Below, one piece after another: positions 1 through 8,449 of a DNA stretch of 64,000 bases. The notes below the pieces were generated by a model that was given only the letters and a program-made list of their open reading frames with translations, was not told the origin of the DNA and did not search any database. The translations under genes and the position numbers were made by a program. The stretch lies in assembly GCA_964611645.1 (NCBI GenBank), contig CAZTAO010000021.1:8137-72136 (forward strand). Reading direction: 5' to 3'. How positions within the stretch are numbered: position 1 is the stretch's first letter; each line of letters begins with the position of its first letter. The stretch is from CAZTAO01 sp964611645. Lineage in GTDB: Bacteria > Armatimonadota > UBA5829.

Positions 1-428
1 GCAAAAGGCAGAGGGCTGCCATCCTTTGTAGTGATGTTCGCAGCTACGAACGGGAACCTGGCCGTCTTGGTCCAGTCGATCAGCTTGTCGAGCATGAAGT
101 CGAACTCGTGATTGCCGATCGCCGACACATCGTATCCCATTATGTTCATCACGGCTATCGCAGGGTCGCCTTTGAATGCCGTGGTTATTGCCGGGCCCGT
201 GGCGTTGTCTCCGGCGCTGACCACAAGGAACTTCGACGGCACATAGCGCTCATACTTCTGCCAGTAGGATAGCATTTCCGCTGTCCCACCGAGGATTCTT
301 TCGTCGGACTTCTGGGCAGATATCCACCCGTGGGTATCACCCGTTGTCAGCACTCGCACCGGAATGGCCCACGAACTCGACGCGCTCAGCGCGATAAGCA
401 AGCACAATACACAAAGAAGCCTCTTCAT
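1..428 (-). CDS. 5'-nucleotidase/UshA-type metallophosphoesterase, N-terminal part (runs off window)
   Basis: Reading leftward from ATG at 428 gives about 142 residues before the window edge. A signal peptide (MKRLLCVLCLLIALSAS, ending near SWA) is followed by three metallophosphoesterase motifs: GDTHGW (about residue 30), SAGDNATGP (about 72) and GNHEFDF (about 105). These are the metal-binding motifs of the secreted 5'-nucleotidase/2',3'-cyclic phosphodiesterase family, which hydrolyse nucleotides in the periplasm or outside the cell. The first motif is normally D-x-H-G, which fits. A GGAGG box lies about 8 bases before the start. The C-terminal nucleotidase domain is outside the window, so substrate cannot be judged. 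Confidence 0.85.
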   Translation of the reverse strand, partial: MKRLLCVLCLLIALSASSSWAIPVRVLTTGDTHGWISAQKSDERILGGTAEMLSYWQKYERYVPSKFLVVSAGDNATGPAITTAFKGDPAIAVMNIMGYDVSAIGNHEFDFMLDKLIDWTKTARFPFVAANITTKDGSPLPF

Positions 429-496
429 CTCAGTTCCTCCAAATGGCGTGTTTCACAGATCTTACTGATTGAGATTACATTCGCCGAGCGTTCTTG

Positions 497-626
497 TCAA
501 CCCGGATAGTAGCTGTTCAGTATTGGTGATTGCGATATTCGCCACATAGTGCGCGCCCCTCACCCCCGCCCTCTCCCCGCGAGGCCGGGGAGAGGGAGTT
601 CTCAGGAAGACTGATCAACCCGGATA
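497..626. repeat. 12-bp direct repeat flanking a 45-bp palindromic element
   Basis: TCAACCCGGATA occurs at 497-508 and again at 615-626, on either side of the 45-bp palindromic element at 556-600. The copies are not directly adjacent to the element, so they are not a simple target-site duplication. The rest of the 429-702 gap holds only this and the promoter at 629-657. Confidence 0.5.
556..600 (+). repeat. 45-bp CCCTCACCCC palindromic element, copy 1
   Basis: It starts CCCCTCACCCC and contains a perfect 10-bp stem, CCCTCTCCCC (569-578) with GGGGAGAGGG (587-596), and an 8-base loop. It matches the copy at 8368-8412 at 41 of 45 positions by eye. It is non-coding and lies between two genes. 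Similar G/C-rich palindromes are widespread small dispersed elements in bacteria. Confidence 0.8.
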
Positions 627-628
627 AC

Positions 629-657
629 TGGACAAACATGCGGAGTGCAGGTATATT
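629..657 (+). promoter_or_regulatory. Probable promoter of the DUF4838 gene
   Basis: A -35 TGGACA (629-634) is separated by 17 bases from -10 TATATT (652-657). Transcription would start near 664, giving a leader of about 39 bases before the TTG at 703. Confidence 0.55.
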
Positions 658-702
658 GGAGATACTAGCTACCCGTCATACCTCACATTCCCTGGAGGCG
701 TT

Positions 703-3183
703 TTGAATACTCGCTACATCAACCCCGTTCTTCTACTGGTTCTGTCCCTTGTCTCGACAGCCTGCTTAGCGGCGAAGCCACTGCCGCTAACCCTTGCCAG
801 AAACGGAGCGACGCCGTACGTGATCGTCGTTAGCGCATCCGCGGATCCAAGCGACAAGGCTGTGGCAAATGACCTGGCGAGTATTCTCAGGCAGATGACT
901 CGCGCCACGTTCAGAGTCGTCGATGACAAAACTGCCCCAGTTTCCACCGAGATTGTTATCGGCGAGAACAACTCGCGCCTGAAGATTCTGAAGCTGGACA
1001 AGCTCACCAAGGGCTTTGGCTATGGAGAGTACGTGATCAGGACGGTTGGTCAGCGATTGCTGATAGCGGGATCTCCTCCCAGAGGAACCATCAATGGTGT
1101 CTACGGCTTCCTGCAGGACCACCTGGCCTGCAGGTGGTTCACGCCCGGCTGCCAGGACATCCCAGAGATGCAGACAGTGACCATCGCCCCCTTCACCGAC
1201 CGCCGCAAACCCGCTTTCCGATGGCGGTCCACTATGAACCCCCAGGGCTATGACGCCAATTTCACGGTTCGCAACAGGCTCAATATGTCCAAGGCAGAGG
1301 GTGGGTCGGTCGCGACAATGATGCTTATGAGCGATCCGCGTACGGAGTCCCTCGGCAACTACTACCCGGCACACACGATGGGCTACATCCCGGAATCGGT
1401 GGGTAAAGAACACCCCGAATGGCTGGCGCTGGTGGCAGGAGAGAGGAGGTTCTACCCCGAACCGCAGGCCAACATGCGGGCCTATTGCGTGACCAATCCG
1501 GAGTTCGTCAAGTATATGGCCGGCTTTCTCACTCCCGGGGTTGCTTCCAGTGACCCAAAGCGTATCACTTTCGCCGGGCTTGGCCAGTCGGACAGTTCCA
1601 ACCACTGCCAGTGCGACGTATGCAAAGCCAACTACTCCCGGGTGGGCATCTCCGGCACGTACATGGAGTTCGTCAACAATGTTGCGGCCGAGATTGCCAA
1701 GACCCATCCAAACGCCATAATAGATACACTGGCCTACGGCATGACATTTTCGCCAACCTCAGTCAAGATGCGTGACAATGTGCTTGTCACGTGGTGCCCG
1801 ATAAGCGCGTGCTACATGCACGGACTGGGAGACTGCGCTCCGAACCGGGAAGGCACCCTCCTGCAGCAGTGCGCACAATGGCGACAAAACGCAAAGCTGA
1901 TGCAGGTATGGTACTACTTCTACCAGTCCGACTGCTGGAACCCCCACCCCAGGCTCTTCGCTGCGCAGAGTTCATTCAAGGAGTTCAGGAAGCAGGGATT
2001 GGATGGGGTGTTCGTCGAGCCCATAGGAGCGTGGTGCGGCCGCCGAAAGAACCCTGTCTCGGATGGCGACAAGCTGATGCCTGCATACAACGACTCAGCA
2101 GAATACGGCTGGTTTACCGTTCCGGTGGGAATGACGCACCTCAAGACATACCTGTCCTGCCGACTGATGTGGGACCCCGACTACGACCTCACAAAAGGTA
2201 TCAAGGAGTTCTGCACGGCCTATTACGGCGCGGCGGGTCCGGAACTGGCGCAATGGGCGATGACAGAGGAACTGGAGTCCTCCTACGACAGAACCAACGG
2301 CCCGACATTCGCTTCCTATCGGGGAGTGCACATGGACATCGGCGGAGCGCCTTATATGAAGATCGATGTTCTGGAGAAAGCAGACGCCTTATTCGAAAAG
2401 GCTGAGAAGAAAGTGGCCAAAGACAAGACCCTCCTGCGGCGGGTGCGGATGGCGCGACTCTCACCCGATCTCGCGGTTTTGTGCACCGCTCCACTTGATC
2501 ACCCACTCCGCGCAAGAGCGTTCGCCCGCTTCTTCCCGCTAGTGGAGGAGTTGGGGGTGCCGACATTGCGCAGGACCTCTATATCCGGCGATGAGATGAC
2601 TATCGCCGACTTCAAGGCGCTCGCGCAGGACAAGACCAGACTTGAGAACCAGATCAGTCCTCCCGCGGAGACCCTGGGGGCCAATTTGCTCACGAACCCT
2701 GACTTCGAGGAAACCGCACAGAACGGACTCCCGCCCGGATGGACAACCGAAGGCAAGTATTTCCCTGAAGACTATGACCTGGACAAGCTTGGGGTTGCCG
2801 TGGACAGATCGACCGCACACGCAGGGAGAGCTTCAGTTCGCCTCCACAAGACGCCCAAAGCCAGGAAAGTGGTCTCAGTCAGACAGCGATTCCACGTCAA
2901 GCCGGGAGAGACGTACCAGGCGGACCTGTATTACCAGACCGATATCGAGACCGGCGGGCTCTATACCATCTTCACTGCGTACGACAAAGCCGGTAACTTC
3001 ATCACGCACCTGGGCGGAGCGAAAGGGATAAATGACACCGGCGGCGACTGGCGCATTCTGAGGTCGCAGGCAACCGTCGATACCGACACGGCGTTTCTAG
3101 CTATCGAAGCGCTGATCTACGACGACCAGGCCAACGGAACCGCATGGATAGATGACTTCACCTGTCGGCAGGTCCTGAAGTAG
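703..3183 (+). CDS. Secreted DUF4838-domain protein with C-terminal carbohydrate-binding-like domain
   Basis: 826 residues from a TTG start, with GGAGG at 694-698. A signal peptide (about 1-23) is followed by an alpha-glucuronidase-like N-terminal domain (about 30-160, 'GAGC-type' fold inferred) and a DUF4838 core (about 165-480). The core has the typical GYIPE, a Cys-rich CQCDVCKANYSR motif, and TWCPISACYMH. The last 140 residues (about 685-826, from LLTNPDFEE) look like a CBM4/9-type jelly roll ending in AWIDDF. DUF4838 proteins are common in polysaccharide-degrading bacteria, but their reaction is not established. Hydrolysis of, or binding to, an acidic glycan is an inference. The convergent neighbour is another hydrolase-like secreted protein. 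Confidence 0.85.
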   Translation: MNTRYINPVLLLVLSLVSTACLAAKPLPLTLARNGATPYVIVVSASADPSDKAVANDLASILRQMTRATFRVVDDKTAPVSTEIVIGENNSRLKILKLDKLTKGFGYGEYVIRTVGQRLLIAGSPPRGTINGVYGFLQDHLACRWFTPGCQDIPEMQTVTIAPFTDRRKPAFRWRSTMNPQGYDANFTVRNRLNMSKAEGGSVATMMLMSDPRTESLGNYYPAHTMGYIPESVGKEHPEWLALVAGERRFYPEPQANMRAYCVTNPEFVKYMAGFLTPGVASSDPKRITFAGLGQSDSSNHCQCDVCKANYSRVGISGTYMEFVNNVAAEIAKTHPNAIIDTLAYGMTFSPTSVKMRDNVLVTWCPISACYMHGLGDCAPNREGTLLQQCAQWRQNAKLMQVWYYFYQSDCWNPHPRLFAAQSSFKEFRKQGLDGVFVEPIGAWCGRRKNPVSDGDKLMPAYNDSAEYGWFTVPVGMTHLKTYLSCRLMWDPDYDLTKGIKEFCTAYYGAAGPELAQWAMTEELESSYDRTNGPTFASYRGVHMDIGGAPYMKIDVLEKADALFEKAEKKVAKDKTLLRRVRMARLSPDLAVLCTAPLDHPLRARAFARFFPLVEELGVPTLRRTSISGDEMTIADFKALAQDKTRLENQISPPAETLGANLLTNPDFEETAQNGLPPGWTTEGKYFPEDYDLDKLGVAVDRSTAHAGRASVRLHKTPKARKVVSVRQRFHVKPGETYQADLYYQTDIETGGLYTIFTAYDKAGNFITHLGGAKGINDTGGDWRILRSQATVDTDTAFLAIEALIYDDQANGTAWIDDFTCRQVLK

Positions 3184-3205
3184 ATGAGAAGAGCCGGGGC
3201 ATCTG

Positions 3206-5548
3206 CTATTTCCGGGCGGCTCTGACCTTGTCGAGGATGTCTTGGGCGTCTTCGGACAGCTTGGTCAGGTAGGTAAGCAGTCCTTCCTTCTTGCCCAGAT
3301 AGAAGTCCTCCTGCGCGAGGGCGAACTTGAACCAAAGGGCTTCAACGGTGTTCGGCTCCGGCGCTTGGAGGCTGGAGACCAGCTTCTCGCACCCTGGCAC
3401 TACCTTCTCGTAACCTGTGCGGGCTTCATAGTAGGCCATTCCAAGAGCGCCTTTCGCTTCGTTCACAAGCCTACGGCACTCGGCGATGTCACTGCCTGCC
3501 TTGAACAGACCCATAGACATCGTCCTGGCATCTTCAGCAGAGCGCACGTCGCCCCACTCAGCCCTTTGAGCTGCCTTCTTCATCTGCGCATCGACGGCCT
3601 TGGTGTCCAGTCCCCACCTTTGGGCTATCAGCCGGTCCAGTTCCGCCATTCTCAGGGTCTCCAGAGCACGATTGCGCATCATCCCGCGACGGACTGCCTG
3701 GAACTGCTGGGGGGATGCCACCAGGTAGAAGCGCCCGTCTCCCGGCGCGAGGCTGGCGGTCTGAAAACTGCGCGAGCCGAGTTTGGCGACCATGCGCAGA
3801 CTGTACAGGTCGTAGACAGCGCGGCCCTTTGAGGCAATGTCTTTGGCGAGGTACACGAGCGAACTGCCTGACTGAGCTGTGTTCTCGTTCACTGCAACCA
3901 CAAACGATCCCCTTGCGGACTGCCGAACGCCCACGCTCACACCTTTCTCGCTCTTGGCCATCGCCTGAGTCCACGCGGAAGTCCTTGGGAGCATCTTCGT
4001 ATCGATTAGAAACGGCCCTATCTCAGCGACTCTCTCGCCGATTGCACTGATAGTCTCCGAAATCGGGTTGGCCAGAGGCAAAGGGTTACCTATTGCGCTA
4101 AAAGATCCAGGATACAGGTCACTTGTACCGTAGCAGAAGTAAGAGATACCCTTGGCTCCATTGGCCAGCGCCAGATAGCTCATCAGGCGGATTTCCTGTC
4201 CGGTGGGCATTATGAAATCGGAATCACTGGAGAACCAGTCCGCACCACCCATGGCCTGCAGGAACACCCAATGCGGCTTATCCGACTTCCTGCTCACCTC
4301 CCTGCACCACGGGCCGACTATCCACGGGTCCCGGCTTGCCTTGCGTATGGGGTATATCTCCGTCATCAGCACGCCCAGATACGGCTCAAACCTCAGCATC
4401 CGGTTAATGGAGTACTGGTTGGCAATCGCGACTTTGCTCGGGTCGGCCTGGCCTAGAGCATCGACCACACCGGCTACGCCCCACAGCCAATCGTCTGTAG
4501 CCTCATCAGCCACCGTCCATCCCGCAAGGTAAGGTTCATTGCGGAAAGCCTCGGCCAGGGACTCGGCATAGCCCTCTACCCAGGTCAGGTTCTCCGGACC
4601 CTTGCCTTTGATCACACCGGCCAGCGGCAAGACCGGCTGTATATACAAACCACGGGCAGTAGCTGGAGCAAGCTCTTTCTTTCGGAAGGATATGTAGTCA
4701 TCCACGGGCAGTATCTCGCCCCACCCTCGCCAGTCGTCGGATTGGCTGAAATGGTATGCGCTGTAGTTGGCATGATGACGTACAACGGTGTCATACCACG
4801 ACTCCAACCCCTCAGGCCCTCTGCACACCCCTGCCCACCCGAATGGGAAGTACTTGGTGGCAGCCGGCTTACGGGCCGCTGCGTTCTTTACGGCGTCCTT
4901 GAACTCAACTTCCTGCCGGGCGTCCGCAATGGCTTCGGCCTCCGTCATGGCACGAACGCGAATCCCTCGCAACTCAACCCAGAACTCTCCAACAGCAGAC
5001 CCGGCGAAAGTTCGAAGAGTCAGGCCGGTGAGCTTGATTGGGGTGCCGGGAGTCGGGTTGCTCACGTCTGGGACGTACTGGTAGCTGGAAGTGACCCACT
5101 CAGCGGGTTTTGATCCCGGGACAAAGAAACTCGAGGCAGATGCTCCGCCGCCTGCGCTCTGGGTCTGGCCGGTGATATCCAGGCACTCGGATGGGTCCGG
5201 CACATCCGTCCGCCACTCGACCTCGATCACGGGATATTTGGCGAGGTCCACTGCGGCGGACATAGGCAGTTCCAAGCGGACATAGTCACCGTGGTTCGTT
5301 GTGCCCCAGCCGTACAAAGCTGTTATGCGAAGGGCTTTGTCCACCTGGGTCACGCTGGAGCGCCCCTGAACGTTCTGACGCGACTTGCCATCATAGAACA
5401 CAGCAGGCTGCAAAGCTGCAACAACAGCCGCGTCGGAAAAGTCGATGGACCACCCGACTGCGGGCGGCGCGCTGTCCGCGGCAAGGGCCAGTTGTGGGGT
5501 GGCGAATAACGCCAGGGTCATCAGCAGTATTGTGAAACGCATAATCAT
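3206..5548 (-). CDS. Secreted TIM-barrel glycoside-hydrolase-like protein
   Basis: About 780 residues. The reading frame is open to 5596, but I place the start at ATG 5548 because it opens a clean signal peptide (MIMRFTILLMTLALFATPQLALA) and lies 28 bases below a TATAAT box. Residues about 25-210 look like a beta-sandwich sugar-binding domain. About 235-530 look like a (beta/alpha)8 barrel of the GH42/GH5 kind, with YSAYHFSQSDDWRGWGE, VADEATDDW (acid pair near residue 350) and LMSYLALANGAKGISYFCYG. The rest is beta-rich then helical. No family motif is decisive, so the activity is not assigned. It is convergent with the DUF4838 gene. Confidence 0.7.
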   Translation of the reverse strand: MIMRFTILLMTLALFATPQLALAADSAPPAVGWSIDFSDAAVVAALQPAVFYDGKSRQNVQGRSSVTQVDKALRITALYGWGTTNHGDYVRLELPMSAAVDLAKYPVIEVEWRTDVPDPSECLDITGQTQSAGGGASASSFFVPGSKPAEWVTSSYQYVPDVSNPTPGTPIKLTGLTLRTFAGSAVGEFWVELRGIRVRAMTEAEAIADARQEVEFKDAVKNAAARKPAATKYFPFGWAGVCRGPEGLESWYDTVVRHHANYSAYHFSQSDDWRGWGEILPVDDYISFRKKELAPATARGLYIQPVLPLAGVIKGKGPENLTWVEGYAESLAEAFRNEPYLAGWTVADEATDDWLWGVAGVVDALGQADPSKVAIANQYSINRMLRFEPYLGVLMTEIYPIRKASRDPWIVGPWCREVSRKSDKPHWVFLQAMGGADWFSSDSDFIMPTGQEIRLMSYLALANGAKGISYFCYGTSDLYPGSFSAIGNPLPLANPISETISAIGERVAEIGPFLIDTKMLPRTSAWTQAMAKSEKGVSVGVRQSARGSFVVAVNENTAQSGSSLVYLAKDIASKGRAVYDLYSLRMVAKLGSRSFQTASLAPGDGRFYLVASPQQFQAVRRGMMRNRALETLRMAELDRLIAQRWGLDTKAVDAQMKKAAQRAEWGDVRSAEDARTMSMGLFKAGSDIAECRRLVNEAKGALGMAYYEARTGYEKVVPGCEKLVSSLQAPEPNTVEALWFKFALAQEDFYLGKKEGLLTYLTKLSEDAQDILDKVRAARK

Positions 5549-5575
5549 CTTGGCAACACCATATCTTCCATCGCG

Positions 5576-5581
5576 ATTATA
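5576..5581 (-). promoter_or_regulatory. Extended -10 promoter for the gene starting at 5548
   Basis: On the minus strand the sequence reads TGTGGTATAATCGCG, a perfect TATAAT with an upstream TGG (extended -10) and no good -35. The predicted start of transcription is near 5570, about 22 bases before the ATG at 5548. Confidence 0.6.
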
Positions 5582-5682
5582 CCACATGCGAGCCAACTCA
5601 CGAAGGAATGATACCCCTGAGAGTCACAGTAGTAAGAGTAGACCGCTAGACACAAAGCATATACGGTTCAGAGGTGGAAAAC

Positions 5683-7179
5683 GTGCCAAACCCAAAGCAA
5701 AAAGAGCTTCTTGCGCAGTATTACTCCCGAATGTTGGAGATATTCAGGCTGCACGGCATTGCAGCCCTGCTCGAATGGGACCAACAGGTGTATATGCCTC
5801 GCGGTGGCGCGTCGCATCGCGCCGAACAGACGGAACTTACCCACAGGCTGGTGCATACTCGCTTCACTGATCCGGCATTCTCTGACATCCTCTCATCTCT
5901 TAACGACTCCATCGGTGACCTGAGCCGGGAGGACGCAGTGAACGTCCGCGAGACCAAACGGATTGTGGACCGCGCCTCCAAGCTGCCCGGGGAGTTTGTA
6001 TCAGAGAAATCGACCGCCTGCGTTCTCGGGTATGACGCGTGGCTCACGGCGCGACCAAAGAGCGATTTCGCCGCGGTCAAACCACACCTCGAGACTATGT
6101 TCAGACTTTGCAGGCAAGAGGCGGAGCTTGTGGGGTATGAGAGCACTCCCTACGATGCGCTGCTCGACGAGTTCGAGCCTGGGGCAAAGATCGCTGTTGT
6201 GCGTCCGTTGCTTCTGGACCTTGCAGAGCAACTGAGCGCCATTCTCCCGGCCATTTCCGCAAAGTGCCCTGAACCTAAGAAGCTTTCTGGTGTTTTCCCG
6301 GTGGCTGACCAGATCAAGTTCTGCTCGCGTATAGCTTCAGACCTGGGCTACAGCTTTGAATCAGGCCGGATAGATGCCACCGCACACCCGTTTATGACCA
6401 GCATCGGACCACGGGATGTGCGCATTACCACGCGATTCGATGAGTCCGACCCGCTCTACTCGCTCTACAGCACGATCCATGAAACGGGGCACGCGCTCTA
6501 CGAATTGGGGCTGCGGGAAGAGTATGCCGGAACGCCAATGGGAATGGAGGCATCGACCGGGATACACGAGTCGCAATCCCGTACTTGGGAGAACCTGGTT
6601 GGCCGAAGCTCTCAGTTCTGCGTATACCTGCACGGGATTCTGACTGAGTTCTTCCCTGAGGCTGCCAAAGACGTCACACCACAAGACATATGGCATTCCG
6701 TGAATCACGTAAGGCCAAGCCTCATACGGACTGAGGCGGATGAGGTCACCTATTCGCTTCACGTCGTCATTCGAATGCTGCTGGAAGAATCGCTCATCTC
6801 AGGCGATATGCAAGTTTCAGACATACCTGATGCCTGGGACAGCTATTACGAGCGTTACCTTGGAATCAGGCCGGACAGCCTCAAGAATGGGGCCATGCAG
6901 GATGTTCATTGGTATTCCGGAGCTGTGGGATACTTCCCAACCTATGCGCTGGGCAATATCTATGGGGCGATGTTTATGGAGGCTGCTACAGCCGCTGTGC
7001 CTACCCTGTTCGACAATATGGCGAAGGGTGATTTCAGCGCGGTGCTGGGCTGGCAGAGGAAGCATGTGCACAGTCTGGGACGCAGCTACCAGGCGAAGGA
7101 ACTCGTCGAGCGCACAACCGGGAAGCCCCTGAGCAGCGAGGCGTTTGTCTCATACATCAAGCGCAAGTTTGACGCCTGA
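5683..7179 (+). CDS. Carboxypeptidase Taq (M32 metallocarboxypeptidase)
   Basis: 498 residues, the normal length for the family. The zinc site HETGHALYELG (about residue 266) gives HExxH, followed by the third ligand region HESQSRTWENLVGRS and the conserved IRTEADEVTYSLHV block. M32 enzymes are cytoplasmic, broad-specificity carboxypeptidases releasing C-terminal residues. Two GTG starts are possible, 5674 and 5683. I prefer 5683 because GAGGTGG sits 5 bases upstream of it. The gene is divergent from the TIM-barrel protein and convergent with the subtilase-like gene, so it is probably monocistronic. Confidence 0.93.
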   Translation: MPNPKQKELLAQYYSRMLEIFRLHGIAALLEWDQQVYMPRGGASHRAEQTELTHRLVHTRFTDPAFSDILSSLNDSIGDLSREDAVNVRETKRIVDRASKLPGEFVSEKSTACVLGYDAWLTARPKSDFAAVKPHLETMFRLCRQEAELVGYESTPYDALLDEFEPGAKIAVVRPLLLDLAEQLSAILPAISAKCPEPKKLSGVFPVADQIKFCSRIASDLGYSFESGRIDATAHPFMTSIGPRDVRITTRFDESDPLYSLYSTIHETGHALYELGLREEYAGTPMGMEASTGIHESQSRTWENLVGRSSQFCVYLHGILTEFFPEAAKDVTPQDIWHSVNHVRPSLIRTEADEVTYSLHVVIRMLLEESLISGDMQVSDIPDAWDSYYERYLGIRPDSLKNGAMQDVHWYSGAVGYFPTYALGNIYGAMFMEAATAAVPTLFDNMAKGDFSAVLGWQRKHVHSLGRSYQAKELVERTTGKPLSSEAFVSYIKRKFDA

Positions 7180-7189
7180 GCCGTCGCGG

Positions 7190-8221
7190 CTAAGGCCGCC
7201 TGCCCGGGAACCGCGGAGCCAGGACTTTGTAGAGTTCCTTGAGGCTCAGAAGCCCCTTTGCATCCAGCTTGCGCCGTTCGCCCTGCTTTGGGTTGACCAT
7301 TGAGCTGATCTGCAGGACAAGCTTGTCAACGACATCCGGACCATACTCGGGCACGGACTCAAGTGCGAATCGATCGATGGTGGAGTTGTTGCGCAGGATT
7401 GCAGCAAGTCCCGCTGCTTTGGGGGCAGCAGGCAGAGCCGAGAATGCGTAGCACGCGACGGCTGTAGCGACGGCTGCGGATGGGCAAGTTCCGCCAGGGC
7501 CACTGGCGTAGTAGGACGGCGCGATCAGGTTGATCACGGCAATGTCCTGCCCGGGACGGTCAAGGATGGTGAGAATGGTGGGGCCTTTCTTTGCGAGCGG
7601 AGCAACCGTCAGAAGGTTAGGGATGCCATCGGCCCACGGCTTGGCTGAGTAGCCCTGGACGGCGGTCTTTGTTGGTCTGTCGCCGACTTCCCCGTAAGGG
7701 CACAGGAACAGCGCCTTGGAGGCTTTTATCGCCTGGAGCGCGGGAGTTATCTCATCCCAATAGGACTCAAAGAACACGACGATGTCGCATTCCTTTCCTG
7801 CCTTTGCAAAAGCCTTTGCCCACTCACCGGGTTCATCGGCTTCCTGGTAGCTGCGCACGCTGACCGGCACCCTCAGGGCCTTGGTGAGGTCCCAGATGAC
7901 TCTGAGTTCCTGGGTGTCGTGGGTGTTGGACTCAGGGTCGGGTTTGCTCATGTCCGGGGCCATCGCATACTGGAACTGGGTGGAACTATCCAGCAGGTCT
8001 GCGAGCACCTTCACGCTGACTCCGCCGGTTCCCACGATTCCCAGCTTCACTGCGCGCTTGCCCGCCACCTTGCGCAGGTTCTTGAGCATAGACTCGTTTC
8101 CGCCGCCAAGCGCGCGCAGTTCCCAAGCCGCCCCGGCAGCCACGCCGTCGAACTCACCCGCAGAGCACATTCCGCTTCCCGTCAATACCAAGATCACCGC
8201 CAGAGCGATTGCCAGTTTCAT
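7190..8221 (-). CDS. Secreted, probably inactive subtilase-like protein
   Basis: 343 residues from ATG 8221 (GGAGG 8 bases upstream; signal peptide MKLAIALAVILVLTGSGMCSA). The open frame extends to 8362, but that part runs through a repeat element. The motif order resembles subtilisin-like (S8) proteins with damaged active sites. LGIVGTGG sits where the Asp motif (VIDTG) should be, THDTQ where the His motif (HGTH) should be, NLIAPS resembles the vdiaAPG strand, and GGTCPSAAVATAVACY aligns with GTSMAAPHVAG, with Cys in place of Ser by this alignment. If correct, the catalytic Asp is lost and the protein is a binding or scaffold homologue. Family assignment is by eye only. Confidence 0.5.
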   Translation of the reverse strand: MKLAIALAVILVLTGSGMCSAGEFDGVAAGAAWELRALGGGNESMLKNLRKVAGKRAVKLGIVGTGGVSVKVLADLLDSSTQFQYAMAPDMSKPDPESNTHDTQELRVIWDLTKALRVPVSVRSYQEADEPGEWAKAFAKAGKECDIVVFFESYWDEITPALQAIKASKALFLCPYGEVGDRPTKTAVQGYSAKPWADGIPNLLTVAPLAKKGPTILTILDRPGQDIAVINLIAPSYYASGPGGTCPSAAVATAVACYAFSALPAAPKAAGLAAILRNNSTIDRFALESVPEYGPDVVDKLVLQISSMVNPKQGERRKLDAKGLLSLKELYKVLAPRFPGRRP

Positions 8222-8240
8222 TACGGACCTCCACGGGTCG

Positions 8241-8280
8241 CCCCCTCGCCCACCGCAGTGGGAGAGGGCTGGGGTGAGGG
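8241..8280 (-). repeat. CCCTCACCCC palindromic element, inverted copy 2
   Basis: The reverse complement begins CCCTCACCCCAGCCCTCTCCC and matches the other copies up to the hairpin loop. The second half is diverged (GTGGGCGAGGGGG). It lies just upstream of the gene starting at 8221, in opposite orientation to copy 3 at 8368-8412, with about 87 bp between them. Confidence 0.7.
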
Positions 8281-8367
8281 ACTTACGAGCGTCCAAATCT
8301 GCACAACGTTCGCAGGTAACGTGACGCGACAGAACGGGGAACGGCTTGTACCGGTAGGTCATCTCTA

Positions 8368-8412
8368 CCCCTCACCCCAACCCTCTCCCCGCGGGACCGG
8401 GGAGAGGGAGTT
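8368..8412 (+). repeat. 45-bp CCCTCACCCC palindromic element, copy 3
   Basis: Starts CCCCTCACCCC; perfect 10-bp stem CCCTCTCCCC (8381-8390) with GGGGAGAGGG (8399-8408). It differs from the copy at 556-600 at only four positions by eye. Confidence 0.8.
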
Positions 8413-8423
8413 ATGAACCCTGG

Positions 8424-8445
8424 CCCCCTCCTTGCGAGGAGGGGG
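8424..8445 (-). terminator. Hairpin directly after tyrS, possible terminator or palindromic repeat
   Basis: CCCCCTCCT (8424-8432) and AGGAGGGGG (8437-8445) form a perfect 9-bp stem with a 4-base loop, only 4 bases past the tyrS stop. No U-tract follows on the minus strand, so it may be another dispersed palindrome that also protects or ends the mRNA. Confidence 0.5.
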
Positions 8446-8449
8446 AATG

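Noticed and set aside
787..1707. 306-codon minus-strand ORF
   Set aside because: Antisense to the DUF4838 gene, with no start context or recognisable motif.
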